Of a stretch of 17,360 bases of DNA, positions 7,175 through 14,663 are shown one piece after another (within the stretch, counting starts at the first letter, position 1; the number at the start of each line of letters is the position of its first letter). The translations under genes were made by a program, and so were the position numbers. The stretch is from JAQGMO01 sp050954505. Its GTDB lineage: Bacteria > Pseudomonadota > Gammaproteobacteria > Burkholderiales > Burkholderiaceae_D. The stretch is taken from contig JBPBPY010000276.1 of assembly GCA_050954505.1 (NCBI GenBank), positions 1 to 17,360 on the forward strand. The letters run 5' to 3'. Below the pieces are notes generated by a model. The model searched no databases and was not told the origin of the DNA. It saw only the letters and a program-made list of their open reading frames with translations.

Positions 7175-7981
7175 TTACACTGCGCGCCGCAATGGCGTCG
7201 CCTTGACCCGCGGCTTTTCTTCCGGCACATCGAAAACCCGTGCCACGATCATAGTGCAATTGTCGGATTTGCTGCCGGCCGCGCGTTCGCGGCTTTTGCG
7301 CACCAGCATCTCGCAGGTCTCGCGCGGGCTGCCCATGGTGATGGCCGCACCCAGCTCGGCCTCATCGAAGTAATGCCACAGTCCGTCGGAACAAAGCAGG
7401 AAACCGTCGCCGGGTCGAACCTGGTCATGGCGGTTGATTGAAACAAAAATCGACGTATTGCTGGTACCCAGCACATTCATCAATACATGCGCCAGCCGGT
7501 GGGCGCCGGCGTCGGCAGGCGCCACACGGCCTTCGCCGACCAGTTTTTCCACCAGTGAATGGTCATAGGTGCGCTCGACGAAGTTCGGGCCGGAAAACCG
7601 GTACAGGCGGGAGTCGCCCACATGCGCCCAGATGGCACTGTGTTCCGGCGTGAGCAGCAAGGCAACCATGGTGCTGTGTGGCTGCTTTTCCGAAGACATG
7701 CCCGAGAGGTTGATGATCATGTGGGATTCATGGCCGATTGTCTCGAGCATTTTTTCCGGGTCATCGGTGCCGGGCACAAACTGTTCGAACAATTGTTGTG
7801 CCGTGCGCAGCACTTGTTCTGCCGCCATGGCACCACCGGACAAACCACCCATGCCATCGGCCAGTACCGCCAGCACATAGCCGGGGGCGTTGGCAGACGT
7901 AAACACGCCGGCGCGATCCTGCTGTTCGCTACGGTCGCCAATGTGCTGTCCGGTTGCGGCTTCGATTCGATAGTGGCTCAT
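7175..7981 (-). CDS. PP2C-type serine/threonine protein phosphatase
   Basis: This 268-residue cytosolic protein is a single PPM/PP2C catalytic domain, which removes phosphate from Ser/Thr using two metal ions. Visible motifs in order: DRSEQQDR near the N terminus (D22), VLADGMGG (D42, G43), the VGDSRLYRF motif (GDSR 122-125), LLCSDGLWHYF (D199) and KSDNCTMIVARV (D240, N241). The four metal-binding aspartates are therefore present. The length resembles bacterial Stp/PrpC enzymes with no extra sensor, membrane or SpoIIE-specific domain. ATG 7981 is chosen because the domain starts there; upstream in-frame codons to 8062 look non-coding. The ribosome site is weak (GCGAG). No serine/threonine kinase or FHA gene is adjacent, so the partner is unknown. 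It is transcribed alone on the minus strand, convergent with the exported coiled-coil gene. Confidence 0.92.
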   Translation of the reverse strand: MSHYRIEAATGQHIGDRSEQQDRAGVFTSANAPGYVLAVLADGMGGLSGGAMAAEQVLRTAQQLFEQFVPGTDDPEKMLETIGHESHMIINLSGMSSEKQPHSTMVALLLTPEHSAIWAHVGDSRLYRFSGPNFVERTYDHSLVEKLVGEGRVAPADAGAHRLAHVLMNVLGTSNTSIFVSINRHDQVRPGDGFLLCSDGLWHYFDEAELGAAITMGSPRETCEMLVRKSRERAAGSKSDNCTMIVARVFDVPEEKPRVKATPLRRAV

Positions 7982-8474
7982 GCTCGCAGTGAAAAATGAC
8001 TCGGTGGCACGCCGCCCATGCTGGCCTGCTGCGTGATGACAATTGCTTCTGCCCGGATCCACAAGTTACATGCATTCGAGGATTCGGTGCAACACAAACC
8101 CGCTTGGCGAAACGGGCAACCGTTTGGCCCGTGCTGCCAGCCTTGACCCTTTGACCCTTGAACCCGCCCGCGCCCGCCCGCGCCAGTCCCTGGTTTCAGG
8201 CGGAAAAGCCGATCCGGACCAGACTCGTTTCCACCCTGCGTGCATTGCCACTGCGGCATTTGCATCGCCCTGGCTCCCGGCGGTTGCGGTGCAGGTAAAA
8301 ACCTGTTTTACTGGTGAGCGGCGAAACCGTCAGGCGATTGTTGCATTTGCTACATTTGACCGGCACAATGAGGCCAAGTGCCCGTCACCGCAGTGCACCG
8401 GCGGCGCCTCCACTGTCCAGGTGCCGCTCGCCATTAAATTACCACACGGACACATTTTTTGTAACTACCCACTC
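7982..8474. other. Divergent 493-base spacer between phosphatase and ydcH-like gene
   Basis: I see no gene. The frame that joins this stretch to the YdcH-like protein has no recognisable protein character. Visible structure: a hairpin at 8106-8129 (GGC, a G-G mismatch, then AAACGG/CCGTTT closing a GCAA tetraloop); a run of TTGACCC-like units (8143-8149, 8151-8157); repeated CCCGCGC-type units at about 8163-8182; and a palindrome GTAAAA/TTTTAC (8295-8300, 8306-8311), which overlaps the alternative pair CAGGT/ACCTG. Promoters for both flanking genes should lie here. Confidence 0.5.
8341..8369 (+). promoter_or_regulatory. Possible promoter for the ydcH-like gene
   Basis: TTGCAT (8341-8346) and CACAAT (8364-8369) are 17 bases apart, matching 3 and 4 of 6 consensus positions. 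The leader would be about 100 bases. The match is modest, and many random positions would do as well. Confidence 0.2.
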
Positions 8475-8672
8475 ATGATTCCACAAGACATCCGACGCCG
8501 TATCATTGAACTGGAAGTTGAACATCGGGATCTGGATCTGGTGATCGAAACGCTGGTGCGTGACGTCCGCCATGAAGAAATGCAGTTGCGCCGCTTGAAA
8601 AAGCGTAAATTGCAACTCAAGGATCATATTACTTTATTAAAGATGCAACTGGTGCCGGATATTCCGGCCTGA
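8475..8672 (+). CDS. Small YdcH/DUF465-family protein
   Basis: The 65-residue product is highly charged and predicted to be a helical hairpin. It contains IELEVEHRDLDLVIETL and the signature QLRRLKKRKLQLKDHITLLK, matching remembered YdcH/SlyX-like DUF465 proteins of 60-80 residues. Their function is not established. ATG 8475 is the natural start because the family-like sequence begins directly there, yet no Shine-Dalgarno sequence is visible. The frame runs open upstream to 8043, but that part has no protein character. It lies 58 bases before the likely start of the DinG-type helicase on the same strand, with a small GC-rich hairpin between them. Confidence 0.85.
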   Translation: MIPQDIRRRIIELEVEHRDLDLVIETLVRDVRHEEMQLRRLKKRKLQLKDHITLLKMQLVPDIPA

Positions 8673-8677
8673 GAGCA

Positions 8678-8694
8678 GGCGCAAGCGGTGCGCC
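8678..8694 (+). other. GC-rich hairpin after the ydcH-like gene
   Basis: GGCGCA (8678-8683) and TGCGCC (8689-8694) pair perfectly around AGCGG. It starts 5 bases after the stop codon. No T-run follows, so it is not a canonical terminator. Confidence 0.4.
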
Positions 8695-8716
8695 GCAGAC
8701 GTGGCGCCTTCCTTGG

Positions 8717-8722
8717 TAAAAT
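8717..8722 (+). promoter_or_regulatory. Possible -10 box of the DinG-type helicase gene
   Basis: TAAAAT lies 8 bases before ATG 8731. A start about 7 bases downstream would give a nearly leaderless mRNA. No recognisable -35 box is present at 8693-8700. The same arrangement occurs before surE. Confidence 0.3.
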
Positions 8723-8730
8723 ACGCCATC

Positions 8731-10887
8731 ATGACTGGCGCCACCGGCGCCGGGCTTTCAGATCCTCTTGGCAGACCTTTGACCGACTCCACCGCTATTT
8801 CGCCGACCATTCCGGACCCGTCCGCGGCAGCCCTTGCTCCTGTTGATCCGCCTGCATTGAATCCGGACCTGTCTGCGGAGCCGGCAGGCGTGCATGATGC
8901 CGAACTCGACCGCCTGTTCGGCGAAGACGGACCCCTGGGTTCGGCCGTGGGCCGGTTTCGCCCACGCCGAGCGCAAACCGAAATGGCCAAGGCAATTGCG
9001 CAAGCCATCGATGCGCGCCAGACCCTGGTTGCCGAAGCCGGCACCGGCACCGGCAAGACCTTCGCCTATCTGGTGCCGGCTCTGATGTGGGGCGGCAAGG
9101 TCATCGTTTCCACCGGTACCAAGAATCTGCAGGACCAGTTGTTCCTGCGCGACATTCCCACCGTGCGCAAGGCGCTGCAGGCGCCGGTCTCCGTGGCACT
9201 GCTCAAGGGGCGCTCGAACTACCTTTGCCATTTTCATCTGGAACGCACGTTGCAGAACGGTCGCCTGACTTCACGCGACGACGTTGGCTACCTGCGCGAA
9301 ATTTCCCGCTTCATCAAGACAACCAGTACCGGCGACAAGGCGGAATTGTCCAAGGTGCCGGAAACCGCACAGATCTGGAACCTGGTTACCTCCACACGCG
9401 ATACCTGCCTGGGTGCCGAGTGCCAGTACTACAGCGACTGCTTTGTCATGAAAGCGCGCAAGGAAGCCCAGCAGGCTGACGTGGTGGTGGTCAACCATCA
9501 CCTGTTCTTTGCCGATGTGGCCCTCAAGGATACCGGCGTGGCCGAACTGCTGCCGTCGGCCAATACCATCATCTTCGATGAAGCCCATCAGCTGCCGGAT
9601 ACGGCAACGCTGTTTTTTGGCGATACCTTTTCGACCTCGCAGACGCTGGAACTGTGCCGCGATGTGCTGGCCGAAGGATTGTCCCATGCGCGCGATGGCG
9701 CTGACTGGGGCATGGTGGTGGCAGCGGTGGAAAAGGCTGCCCGTGACCTGCGGCTGGCGTTTCCCCAGGATGTGGTGCGGCTGTCGGTTGACCAGATTGC
9801 CAGCTCGAGCGCCTTCTTCCCGGCCCTTGAACATCTCAAGGATGCGCTCGACGGCATGATCGCGGTGCTGGAAAAACAGGCCGAACGTGCCGAGACCATT
9901 GAACAGTGCCGGGTACGCGGCATCGAAATGGCCACGCGTCTGGCTGCCTGGAACAAGCCGGGCAGTGCGCCCGAGAAGGAAGAAGAGCAGCGGGTGTTAT
10001 GGGTCGAGGCATTTTCTTCTTCGCTGCAACTGCACCAGACACCGCTGTCGATAGCGCCGATCTTCAGCCGCCAGCGCGAGGGCGCGCCACGCGCCTGGAT
10101 CTTCACCTCGGCGACCATGGCGGTGAAGAACGATTTCAAGCACTACACTGCACAGATGGGCTTGATGGATGAAACCGCCAAATCCTGGCCCAGCCCGTTC
10201 GACTATGCCGCCCAGGGTTTGCTGTATGTACCCACCAATCTGCCACAACCCAATGCACCGGATTACACCGATGCCGTGCTCGATGCAGCGCTGCCGGTCA
10301 TCGAGGCGGCGGGCGGGCGCACGTTCCTGCTTTGCACCACCATCCGTGCCGTCTACAAGGCGGCCGAACGCTTTCGGGAAGAGTTTGCCAAGCGTGGCTG
10401 GCCGTTTCCGCTGATGGTGCAGGGAGAAGCCGGGCGCACGGAGCTGCTGGACCGCTTTCGCGCTGCCGGCAATGCCGTGCTGATCGGCAGCCAGAGTTTC
10501 TGGGAAGGCGTCGACGTGCGCGGCGAAGCGCTGTCGCTGGTGATCATCGACAAATTGCCGTTTGCGCCACCGGACGATCCGGTGCTGGCCGCGCGCATTG
10601 CCGCCATGGAGCGCAAGGGCTTGAACGGCTTCATGCATCATCAACTGCCTGAAGCGATCATCAATCTGAAGCAGGGCGCGGGCCGGTTGATCCGCGATGA
10701 AAGCGACCGGGGCGTGCTGATGCTGTGCGATCCGCGCCTGATATCCAAACCCTACGGCAAACGGATCTGGCAAAGCCTGCCACCGTTCAAGCGCACGCGC
10801 GAACTGGCGCAGGTGCTGGACTTCTTTGCCGGCGAACGCGGCGACACGCTGCCCGGCAGCGCTTCGGGTTGCGAGCCGTCGGCCTGA
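8731..10887 (+). CDS. DinG/YoaA-family ATP-dependent Fe-S helicase
   Basis: This is an XPD/DinG-type superfamily 2 helicase, a 5'-3' DNA unwinder with an iron-sulfur cluster that acts in DNA repair. From ATG 8731 the protein has 718 residues. Walker A is GTGTGKT at 104-110. Four cysteines in the Fe-S position are C166 (NYLCHF), C226, C231 and C237 (CLGAECQYYSDC). The DEAH box is at 283-286. Later motifs are FTSATMA, GSQSFWEGVDVRGEALS and QGAGRLIRDESDRGVLML. No exonuclease domain is fused. The first ~70 residues are Pro/Ala-rich and variable, so the exact start is uncertain: the frame begins at GTG 8701, and ATG 8731 is preferred because of the TAAAAT box at 8717. DinG and YoaA cannot be separated by eye, so no symbol is given. 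Confidence 0.93.
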   Translation: MTGATGAGLSDPLGRPLTDSTAISPTIPDPSAAALAPVDPPALNPDLSAEPAGVHDAELDRLFGEDGPLGSAVGRFRPRRAQTEMAKAIAQAIDARQTLVAEAGTGTGKTFAYLVPALMWGGKVIVSTGTKNLQDQLFLRDIPTVRKALQAPVSVALLKGRSNYLCHFHLERTLQNGRLTSRDDVGYLREISRFIKTTSTGDKAELSKVPETAQIWNLVTSTRDTCLGAECQYYSDCFVMKARKEAQQADVVVVNHHLFFADVALKDTGVAELLPSANTIIFDEAHQLPDTATLFFGDTFSTSQTLELCRDVLAEGLSHARDGADWGMVVAAVEKAARDLRLAFPQDVVRLSVDQIASSSAFFPALEHLKDALDGMIAVLEKQAERAETIEQCRVRGIEMATRLAAWNKPGSAPEKEEEQRVLWVEAFSSSLQLHQTPLSIAPIFSRQREGAPRAWIFTSATMAVKNDFKHYTAQMGLMDETAKSWPSPFDYAAQGLLYVPTNLPQPNAPDYTDAVLDAALPVIEAAGGRTFLLCTTIRAVYKAAERFREEFAKRGWPFPLMVQGEAGRTELLDRFRAAGNAVLIGSQSFWEGVDVRGEALSLVIIDKLPFAPPDDPVLAARIAAMERKGLNGFMHHQLPEAIINLKQGAGRLIRDESDRGVLMLCDPRLISKPYGKRIWQSLPPFKRTRELAQVLDFFAGERGDTLPGSASGCEPSA

Positions 10888-11369
10888 CAACGCCAGGCAC
10901 AGTGGCCCTCCACCTGCTTTGCCGATGCAGTGCGCTGAGCAAGCCATCGACTTGACAGCCTCGAGCGCAATGACTCCATGCCTGCATTGCTGAAGCAGTG
11001 TGAGGGCAAGTGGTCGATTGCGCCGGATTCGCCCGTTCCCAGGAAATTGCCTTGGCGTGTCAACCACACCGCACCGGCGGTGCTCACCGGCCGTTTCGCT
11101 TCGCACGGCGCCACTGCCTTCCTCCATTGAACAAACCGATGCAGCGTGCAGACAATGCCGGCAATCTGCAGTCGCAAGCACGTCCGGTTTTCGACATGCG
11201 TTGCGCTGCCGGTATCGGCTCGAAAAATAATATGTATAAACGACAATTATTTTTCAATTGCACTATTTTTATTTTGGCAACAAAGATACAATGAATTTGT
11301 TGTCTATATTGCAATTGAATCAGATAGCCCGTACCGGGCGATGTCAACCCTCTTGAGGATCTGCCGATC
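10888..11369. other. 482-base spacer before the TPR gene; right part is an AT-rich island
   Basis: The left 330 bases have ordinary base composition. They hold only short open frames (for example a 50-codon frame at 10978-11130) with no family resemblance or ribosome site. The right part, 11221-11326, is about 24% GC by my count, against about 60% around it. It carries nested inverted repeats and a small hairpin GCCCG/CGGGC (11327-11331, 11335-11339). No tRNA or mobile element is seen. Confidence 0.7.
11253..11319 (+). promoter_or_regulatory. AT-rich nested inverted repeat upstream of the TPR gene
   Basis: Outer arms TTCAATTGCA (11253-11262) and TGCAATTGAA (11310-11319) are a perfect 10-bp inverted repeat. 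Inside lie CAACAAA (11278-11284) and TTTGTTG (11296-11302), a perfect 7-bp inverted repeat around 11 bases. The best -10 match, TACAAT (11287-11292), sits in the inner loop, but no good -35 is present. This looks like a regulator-bound or silenced promoter, or a structured leader. Confidence 0.5.
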
Positions 11370-12710
11370 ATGTCACTTGTTCTCGCAACGCCAGTCATCC
11401 CGGTCACGACCGAAACCACGATTGCTGCCGTGGAGGTCCTCGAAGCCGAGTCGGACCGCTGTTTTGAACAGGGCAACCTGGAGTTGTCGCTGGCTTTGCA
11501 GGAGCAGGCGATGGCCATGCGGGCCCAGGAAGGCAACATGGTTGCCGAGGCAAATTGCGCCCACAATGTCGGCTATCTGAATTTCCTCACCAAGAAGTAC
11601 GACGCTGCCATCGCGGCATATGGGCGTACCGTATGGCTGGCGAAGTTCATCGCCGATGGCAATCGCCTGGCCAATGCCTACGGCCGCCTGGCAGAGGTGT
11701 TCCAGTTTTCGGCCCGCCATCTCGATGCACTGCAGGCATTCGATCTGTCGATGGAGCAGTTGCGGCAGAAAGGGCGCTTGAAGGAGATTGGCATCGTCCT
11801 CAACAACATGGCCGTTTCCCATCGCGAGCTTGGCCGCCGAAACGAGGCAGTGGCCTGTCATGAGCGGGCGCTGGAAATCCGTCGTGCACTGTCCGACCAC
11901 GATGGACTGGCCGCCAGCCTGCACAACATGGGGGTGCTGTACGGCGATGAAGGCCAGTATGAACAAGCCTTGCGTGCCTTGCAGGAGTCGGAAGAGTTGC
12001 GCATTGAATTGGGTGACAAGGCAGGCCTGGCGCGCACCACCTTGCGGCTGGGTATGCTGCAGGAACAGCAGGGCGAATTGCGCAAGGCCTACGCTCTGTA
12101 TGAAAACGCGCTGGAACTGGCCAGGGATCCAGCGCTGCTGTTGCGCGACGACGAAGCGGCTGCCTTGAACAACATGGGCGGCATCCTGATCGCCCAGGGT
12201 GTTCCCGGTGAAGCCTTGACGTATCTGCTGGAAGCGCAGGCATTGCTCAAGGATGCTGCCACCCCCGGCCATGCCCTGATCCATTTCAATCTGGGGGTAG
12301 CCTGGTCCGCATTGGGAAACCATGCCCTGGCGCGCATCTCCTATCTCGCTGCGAAAGCCTTGCAGGAACAATTCAGCGATGCAGCTGGCCAGGCAGCCAG
12401 TGCTGCGGCGATCGGCGTCACCTACCTGCGCGAACATGAACACGACTTGGCACAGACCTGGCTCAATGAAGCCTTGCATCGGCAAACCGGCAGTGGCGAT
12501 GACCGGGGCTGTGCCAGCACCTTGCTGTTGCTGGCGCAGCTGAAAGAAAAACAGGCTTGTCCTGACGAAGCCACGGCGTGTTATAAGCAGGCGGAAATGC
12601 TGAGCCGCCCGGTACTGCCCACCGTGGCTGCCGCAGCGCCGCTGGTCAGCGCGCAGCAATGGGAACTGCTGGCCCGCAATGCCGGATATGCATCGCTGGC
12701 GCTGCACTAG
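11370..12710 (+). CDS. Tetratricopeptide-repeat protein of unknown function
   Basis: The 446-residue product has no signal peptide, membrane segment or catalytic domain. From about residue 60 to 410 it is made of roughly nine 40-residue TPR units. The helix-A motifs recur near 63 (CAHNVGYL), 103 (AYGRLAEV), 144 (LNNMAVS), 184 (LHNMGVL), 224 (LRLGML), 265 (LNNMGGIL), 304 (IHFNLGVA), 344 (AAAIGVTY) and 383 (STLLLLAQ). The 40-residue period resembles Rapsyn/LGN/kinesin-light-chain-like (TPR_12) repeats rather than the classical 34, and suggests a protein-binding superhelix. The start ATG 11370 has GAGGA at 11355-11359, 10 bases upstream. The gene stands alone, 119 bases before surE, with an AT-rich palindromic upstream region. 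Partner and role are unknown; acting as a cytosolic adaptor is inference. Confidence 0.85.
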   Translation: MSLVLATPVIPVTTETTIAAVEVLEAESDRCFEQGNLELSLALQEQAMAMRAQEGNMVAEANCAHNVGYLNFLTKKYDAAIAAYGRTVWLAKFIADGNRLANAYGRLAEVFQFSARHLDALQAFDLSMEQLRQKGRLKEIGIVLNNMAVSHRELGRRNEAVACHERALEIRRALSDHDGLAASLHNMGVLYGDEGQYEQALRALQESEELRIELGDKAGLARTTLRLGMLQEQQGELRKAYALYENALELARDPALLLRDDEAAALNNMGGILIAQGVPGEALTYLLEAQALLKDAATPGHALIHFNLGVAWSALGNHALARISYLAAKALQEQFSDAAGQAASAAAIGVTYLREHEHDLAQTWLNEALHRQTGSGDDRGCASTLLLLAQLKEKQACPDEATACYKQAEMLSRPVLPTVAAAAPLVSAQQWELLARNAGYASLALH

Positions 12711-12794
12711 GCGTGCCGGCATCCGGCCGATGCAGCACACGCCAGGCGCCTTGGCAAGGGTGAAACACGGATAGATTTGTTGCTGCCACACATC

Positions 12795-12822
12795 CTGACG
12801 AATTGCGCGCTTGGGTTAAAAT
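12795..12822 (+). promoter_or_regulatory. Probable surE promoter giving a leaderless or nearly leaderless mRNA
   Basis: CTGACG (12795-12800), 16 bases, then TAAAAT (12817-12822). They match sigma70 boxes at 4/6 and 5/6 positions. The -10 box ends 6 bases before the surE ATG, so the transcript would begin at or within a few bases of the start codon. No Shine-Dalgarno sequence precedes the ATG, which fits. Confidence 0.5.
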
Positions 12823-12828
12823 CATGCG

Positions 12829-13566
12829 ATGAAAATTCTCGTCAGTAACGATGATGGCTATCTGGCGCCGGGCATCAAGGCGCTCGCCGAGGCCCTGGCT
12901 GCAATTGCCGACATTACCGTGGTGGCGCCGGACAGCAATCGTTCCGGCTCGTCGAATTCGCTGACGCTGGACCGGCCATTGACGGTCTTCCAGGCTGCCA
13001 ACGGCACCTATTGCGTCAATGGCACGCCCTCGGACTGTGTGCATATCGCCCTGACGGGCATTCTTGAAAGCCGCCCCGACCTGATCGTTTCCGGCATCAA
13101 CCAGGGCCAGAACATGGGCGACGACACGCTGTATTCCGGCACGGTCGCTGCCGCCACCGAGGGTTTTCTGTTCGGCATTCCAGCCATTGCATTTTCCCAG
13201 GTCGAGCATGGCTGGGCGCATCTCGATGCAGCAGCCCGGGTGGCGCGCGAATTGGTGCTGCGCCGTTTCGATGAACTGCCGGCCCCCTATCTGTTGAACG
13301 TCAATATTCCAAACCGCCCCTATGAGCAGCTTGGGCCCGTCATCGCCACCCGGCTGGGCAAGCGCCATGAGTCGGAAAAGGTGATTCGCCAGCGTGATCC
13401 TCATGGCCGGGAGATATTCTGGATCGGACCCGCAGGCGCTGCCAGGGATGCCGGCGCCGGCACCGATTTCCATGCCACCGCAGCGGGGAATATTTCGGTG
13501 ACACCGCTGCAGATCGATCTGACCCACTCGACCCAGCTGGCCGCGCTGCGCAAGGTTTTCTCATGA
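12829..13566 (+). CDS. surE: 5'/3'-nucleotidase SurE
   Basis: SurE is a metal-dependent cytosolic phosphatase of nucleoside monophosphates (and short polyphosphate in E. coli), linked to stationary-phase survival. The product has 245 residues, normal for the family (about 250). It begins MKILVSNDDG, with metal-binding D8 and D9. VVAPDSNRSGSSNSLTL carries the metal-site serine region near 39. VNGTPSDCVHIAL and SGINQGQNMGDDTLYSGTVAAA (N90 in the active site) are also present. The stop TGA (13564-13566) overlaps the ATG of pcm, so the two are translationally coupled, as in many proteobacteria. A promoter is visible directly before the start codon. Confidence 0.97.
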   Translation: MKILVSNDDGYLAPGIKALAEALAAIADITVVAPDSNRSGSSNSLTLDRPLTVFQAANGTYCVNGTPSDCVHIALTGILESRPDLIVSGINQGQNMGDDTLYSGTVAAATEGFLFGIPAIAFSQVEHGWAHLDAAARVARELVLRRFDELPAPYLLNVNIPNRPYEQLGPVIATRLGKRHESEKVIRQRDPHGREIFWIGPAGAARDAGAGTDFHATAAGNISVTPLQIDLTHSTQLAALRKVFS

Positions 13567-14639
13567 ACGACAGCGTCGGCAAGCGCTTTCCACTGTCTCT
13601 TGATTCGCTGGCCGGCAAGCCACGCACGGCAAAGGCGGGCAACACGGCCACGCCGCAGACGGCAACCCGCAATGCTGCCTTGTCGCTGGCAGGCAAGGGC
13701 GCAGCCGGCGACAAGGCAGGTCTTACGCCGCGTGCCAGCGCTGCCGGCTTCCAGGCCGGCGGTGGCAGGAGCGGTGCGACCGCAAGCGCTGCAGACCAGC
13801 AGCAGCATGCCATGGCACGCAAGGAGGGCAACGCTGCCCTGATTGGCCAACCAGCGCCACGCCATGGTGGCAATTCCCCCACGCGCAGCGCCGCCGCTGC
13901 CGGCCTGGGACCGATGGTCACCAAGGCAACCCAGTCCATGGCAGTCACCCGCAGTGGTCGTGACGCCGGCGAGACGCCAGCCGGGCGCGCCCCGATGGTC
14001 TCCGATGGCGTGCGCCACGCGATGGTCGAACGCATCGCCCGCCAGGGCGTCAAGGATACCGCCGTGCTGGCGGCCATGGGCACCGTGCCGCGGCACCTGT
14101 TCCTGGAAGCGGCAATGTGGGGGCAGGCCTATGTCGACGCATCGCTGCCGATCGGCCACCACCAGACCATTTCCCAACCTTACATCGTGGCGCGCATGAT
14201 CGAAGTCATGCGCGCCAATAACAAGGGCGGGGTGCTCGACAAGGTGCTGGAAATTGGCACTGGTTGTGGCTACCAGGCCGCCGTCCTGTCACTGGTAGCG
14301 CGTGAAGTCTATTCGGTGGAACGGATCAAGCCGCTCAACGAGCTGGCGAAAAACAATTTACGGCCTTTGCGCATTGCCAATATCCGGCTCCATTATGGAG
14401 ATGGTATGCTTGGCTTCCCACAAGTGGCCCCCTTTGACGGTATCATTCTGGCCGCTGCTGGCCTGGAAGTGCCGCGCGCGCTGCTCGAGCAGCTGGCCAT
14501 CGGTGGCCGCCTGGTGGCACCTGTCGGCGCGCGCAACCAGGTACTCCAGGTCATTGAACGCATCAACAAATACGAGTGGAGCACGGTGACACTGGAAGAT
14601 TGTCACTTCGTGCCGCTACGTCCCGGTACCTCCGGGTAA
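13563..14639 (+). CDS. pcm: Protein-L-isoaspartate O-methyltransferase with long N-terminal extension
   Basis: Pcm (EC 2.1.1.77) methylates isoaspartyl residues with S-adenosylmethionine so that damaged proteins can be repaired. The catalytic domain starts at MVSDGVRHAMVERIARQG (M145), exactly where E. coli Pcm (208 residues) starts. It contains DASLPIGHHQTISQPYIVARM with the active-site serine near 204, the SAM-binding motif VLEIGTGCGYQAA at 228-240, YSVERIKPL, HYGDGMLGF and GGRLVAPVG. Residues 1-144 are a low-complexity Ala/Gly/Thr/Arg-rich extension that opens with KRFPLSLDSLAGKP. I recall a comparable opening in other Burkholderiales Pcm proteins, which with the ATGA overlap to surE supports start 13563. 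An internal start at 13995 lacks a ribosome site. nlpD follows 24 bases after the stop. Confidence 0.95.
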   Translation: MNDSVGKRFPLSLDSLAGKPRTAKAGNTATPQTATRNAALSLAGKGAAGDKAGLTPRASAAGFQAGGGRSGATASAADQQQHAMARKEGNAALIGQPAPRHGGNSPTRSAAAAGLGPMVTKATQSMAVTRSGRDAGETPAGRAPMVSDGVRHAMVERIARQGVKDTAVLAAMGTVPRHLFLEAAMWGQAYVDASLPIGHHQTISQPYIVARMIEVMRANNKGGVLDKVLEIGTGCGYQAAVLSLVAREVYSVERIKPLNELAKNNLRPLRIANIRLHYGDGMLGFPQVAPFDGIILAAAGLEVPRALLEQLAIGGRLVAPVGARNQVLQVIERINKYEWSTVTLEDCHFVPLRPGTSG

Positions 14640-14663
14640 ATCAGGAATCAGAACAGAAATTTT

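Noticed and set aside
8043..8474. Extension of the YdcH-like protein upstream to 8043
   Set aside because: The family is only 60-80 residues long and the upstream translation has no protein-like character or ribosome site.
10978..11130. 50-codon open frame in the spacer before the TPR gene
   Set aside because: No ribosome site, no known family and no supporting context; short open frames are expected by chance at this GC content.
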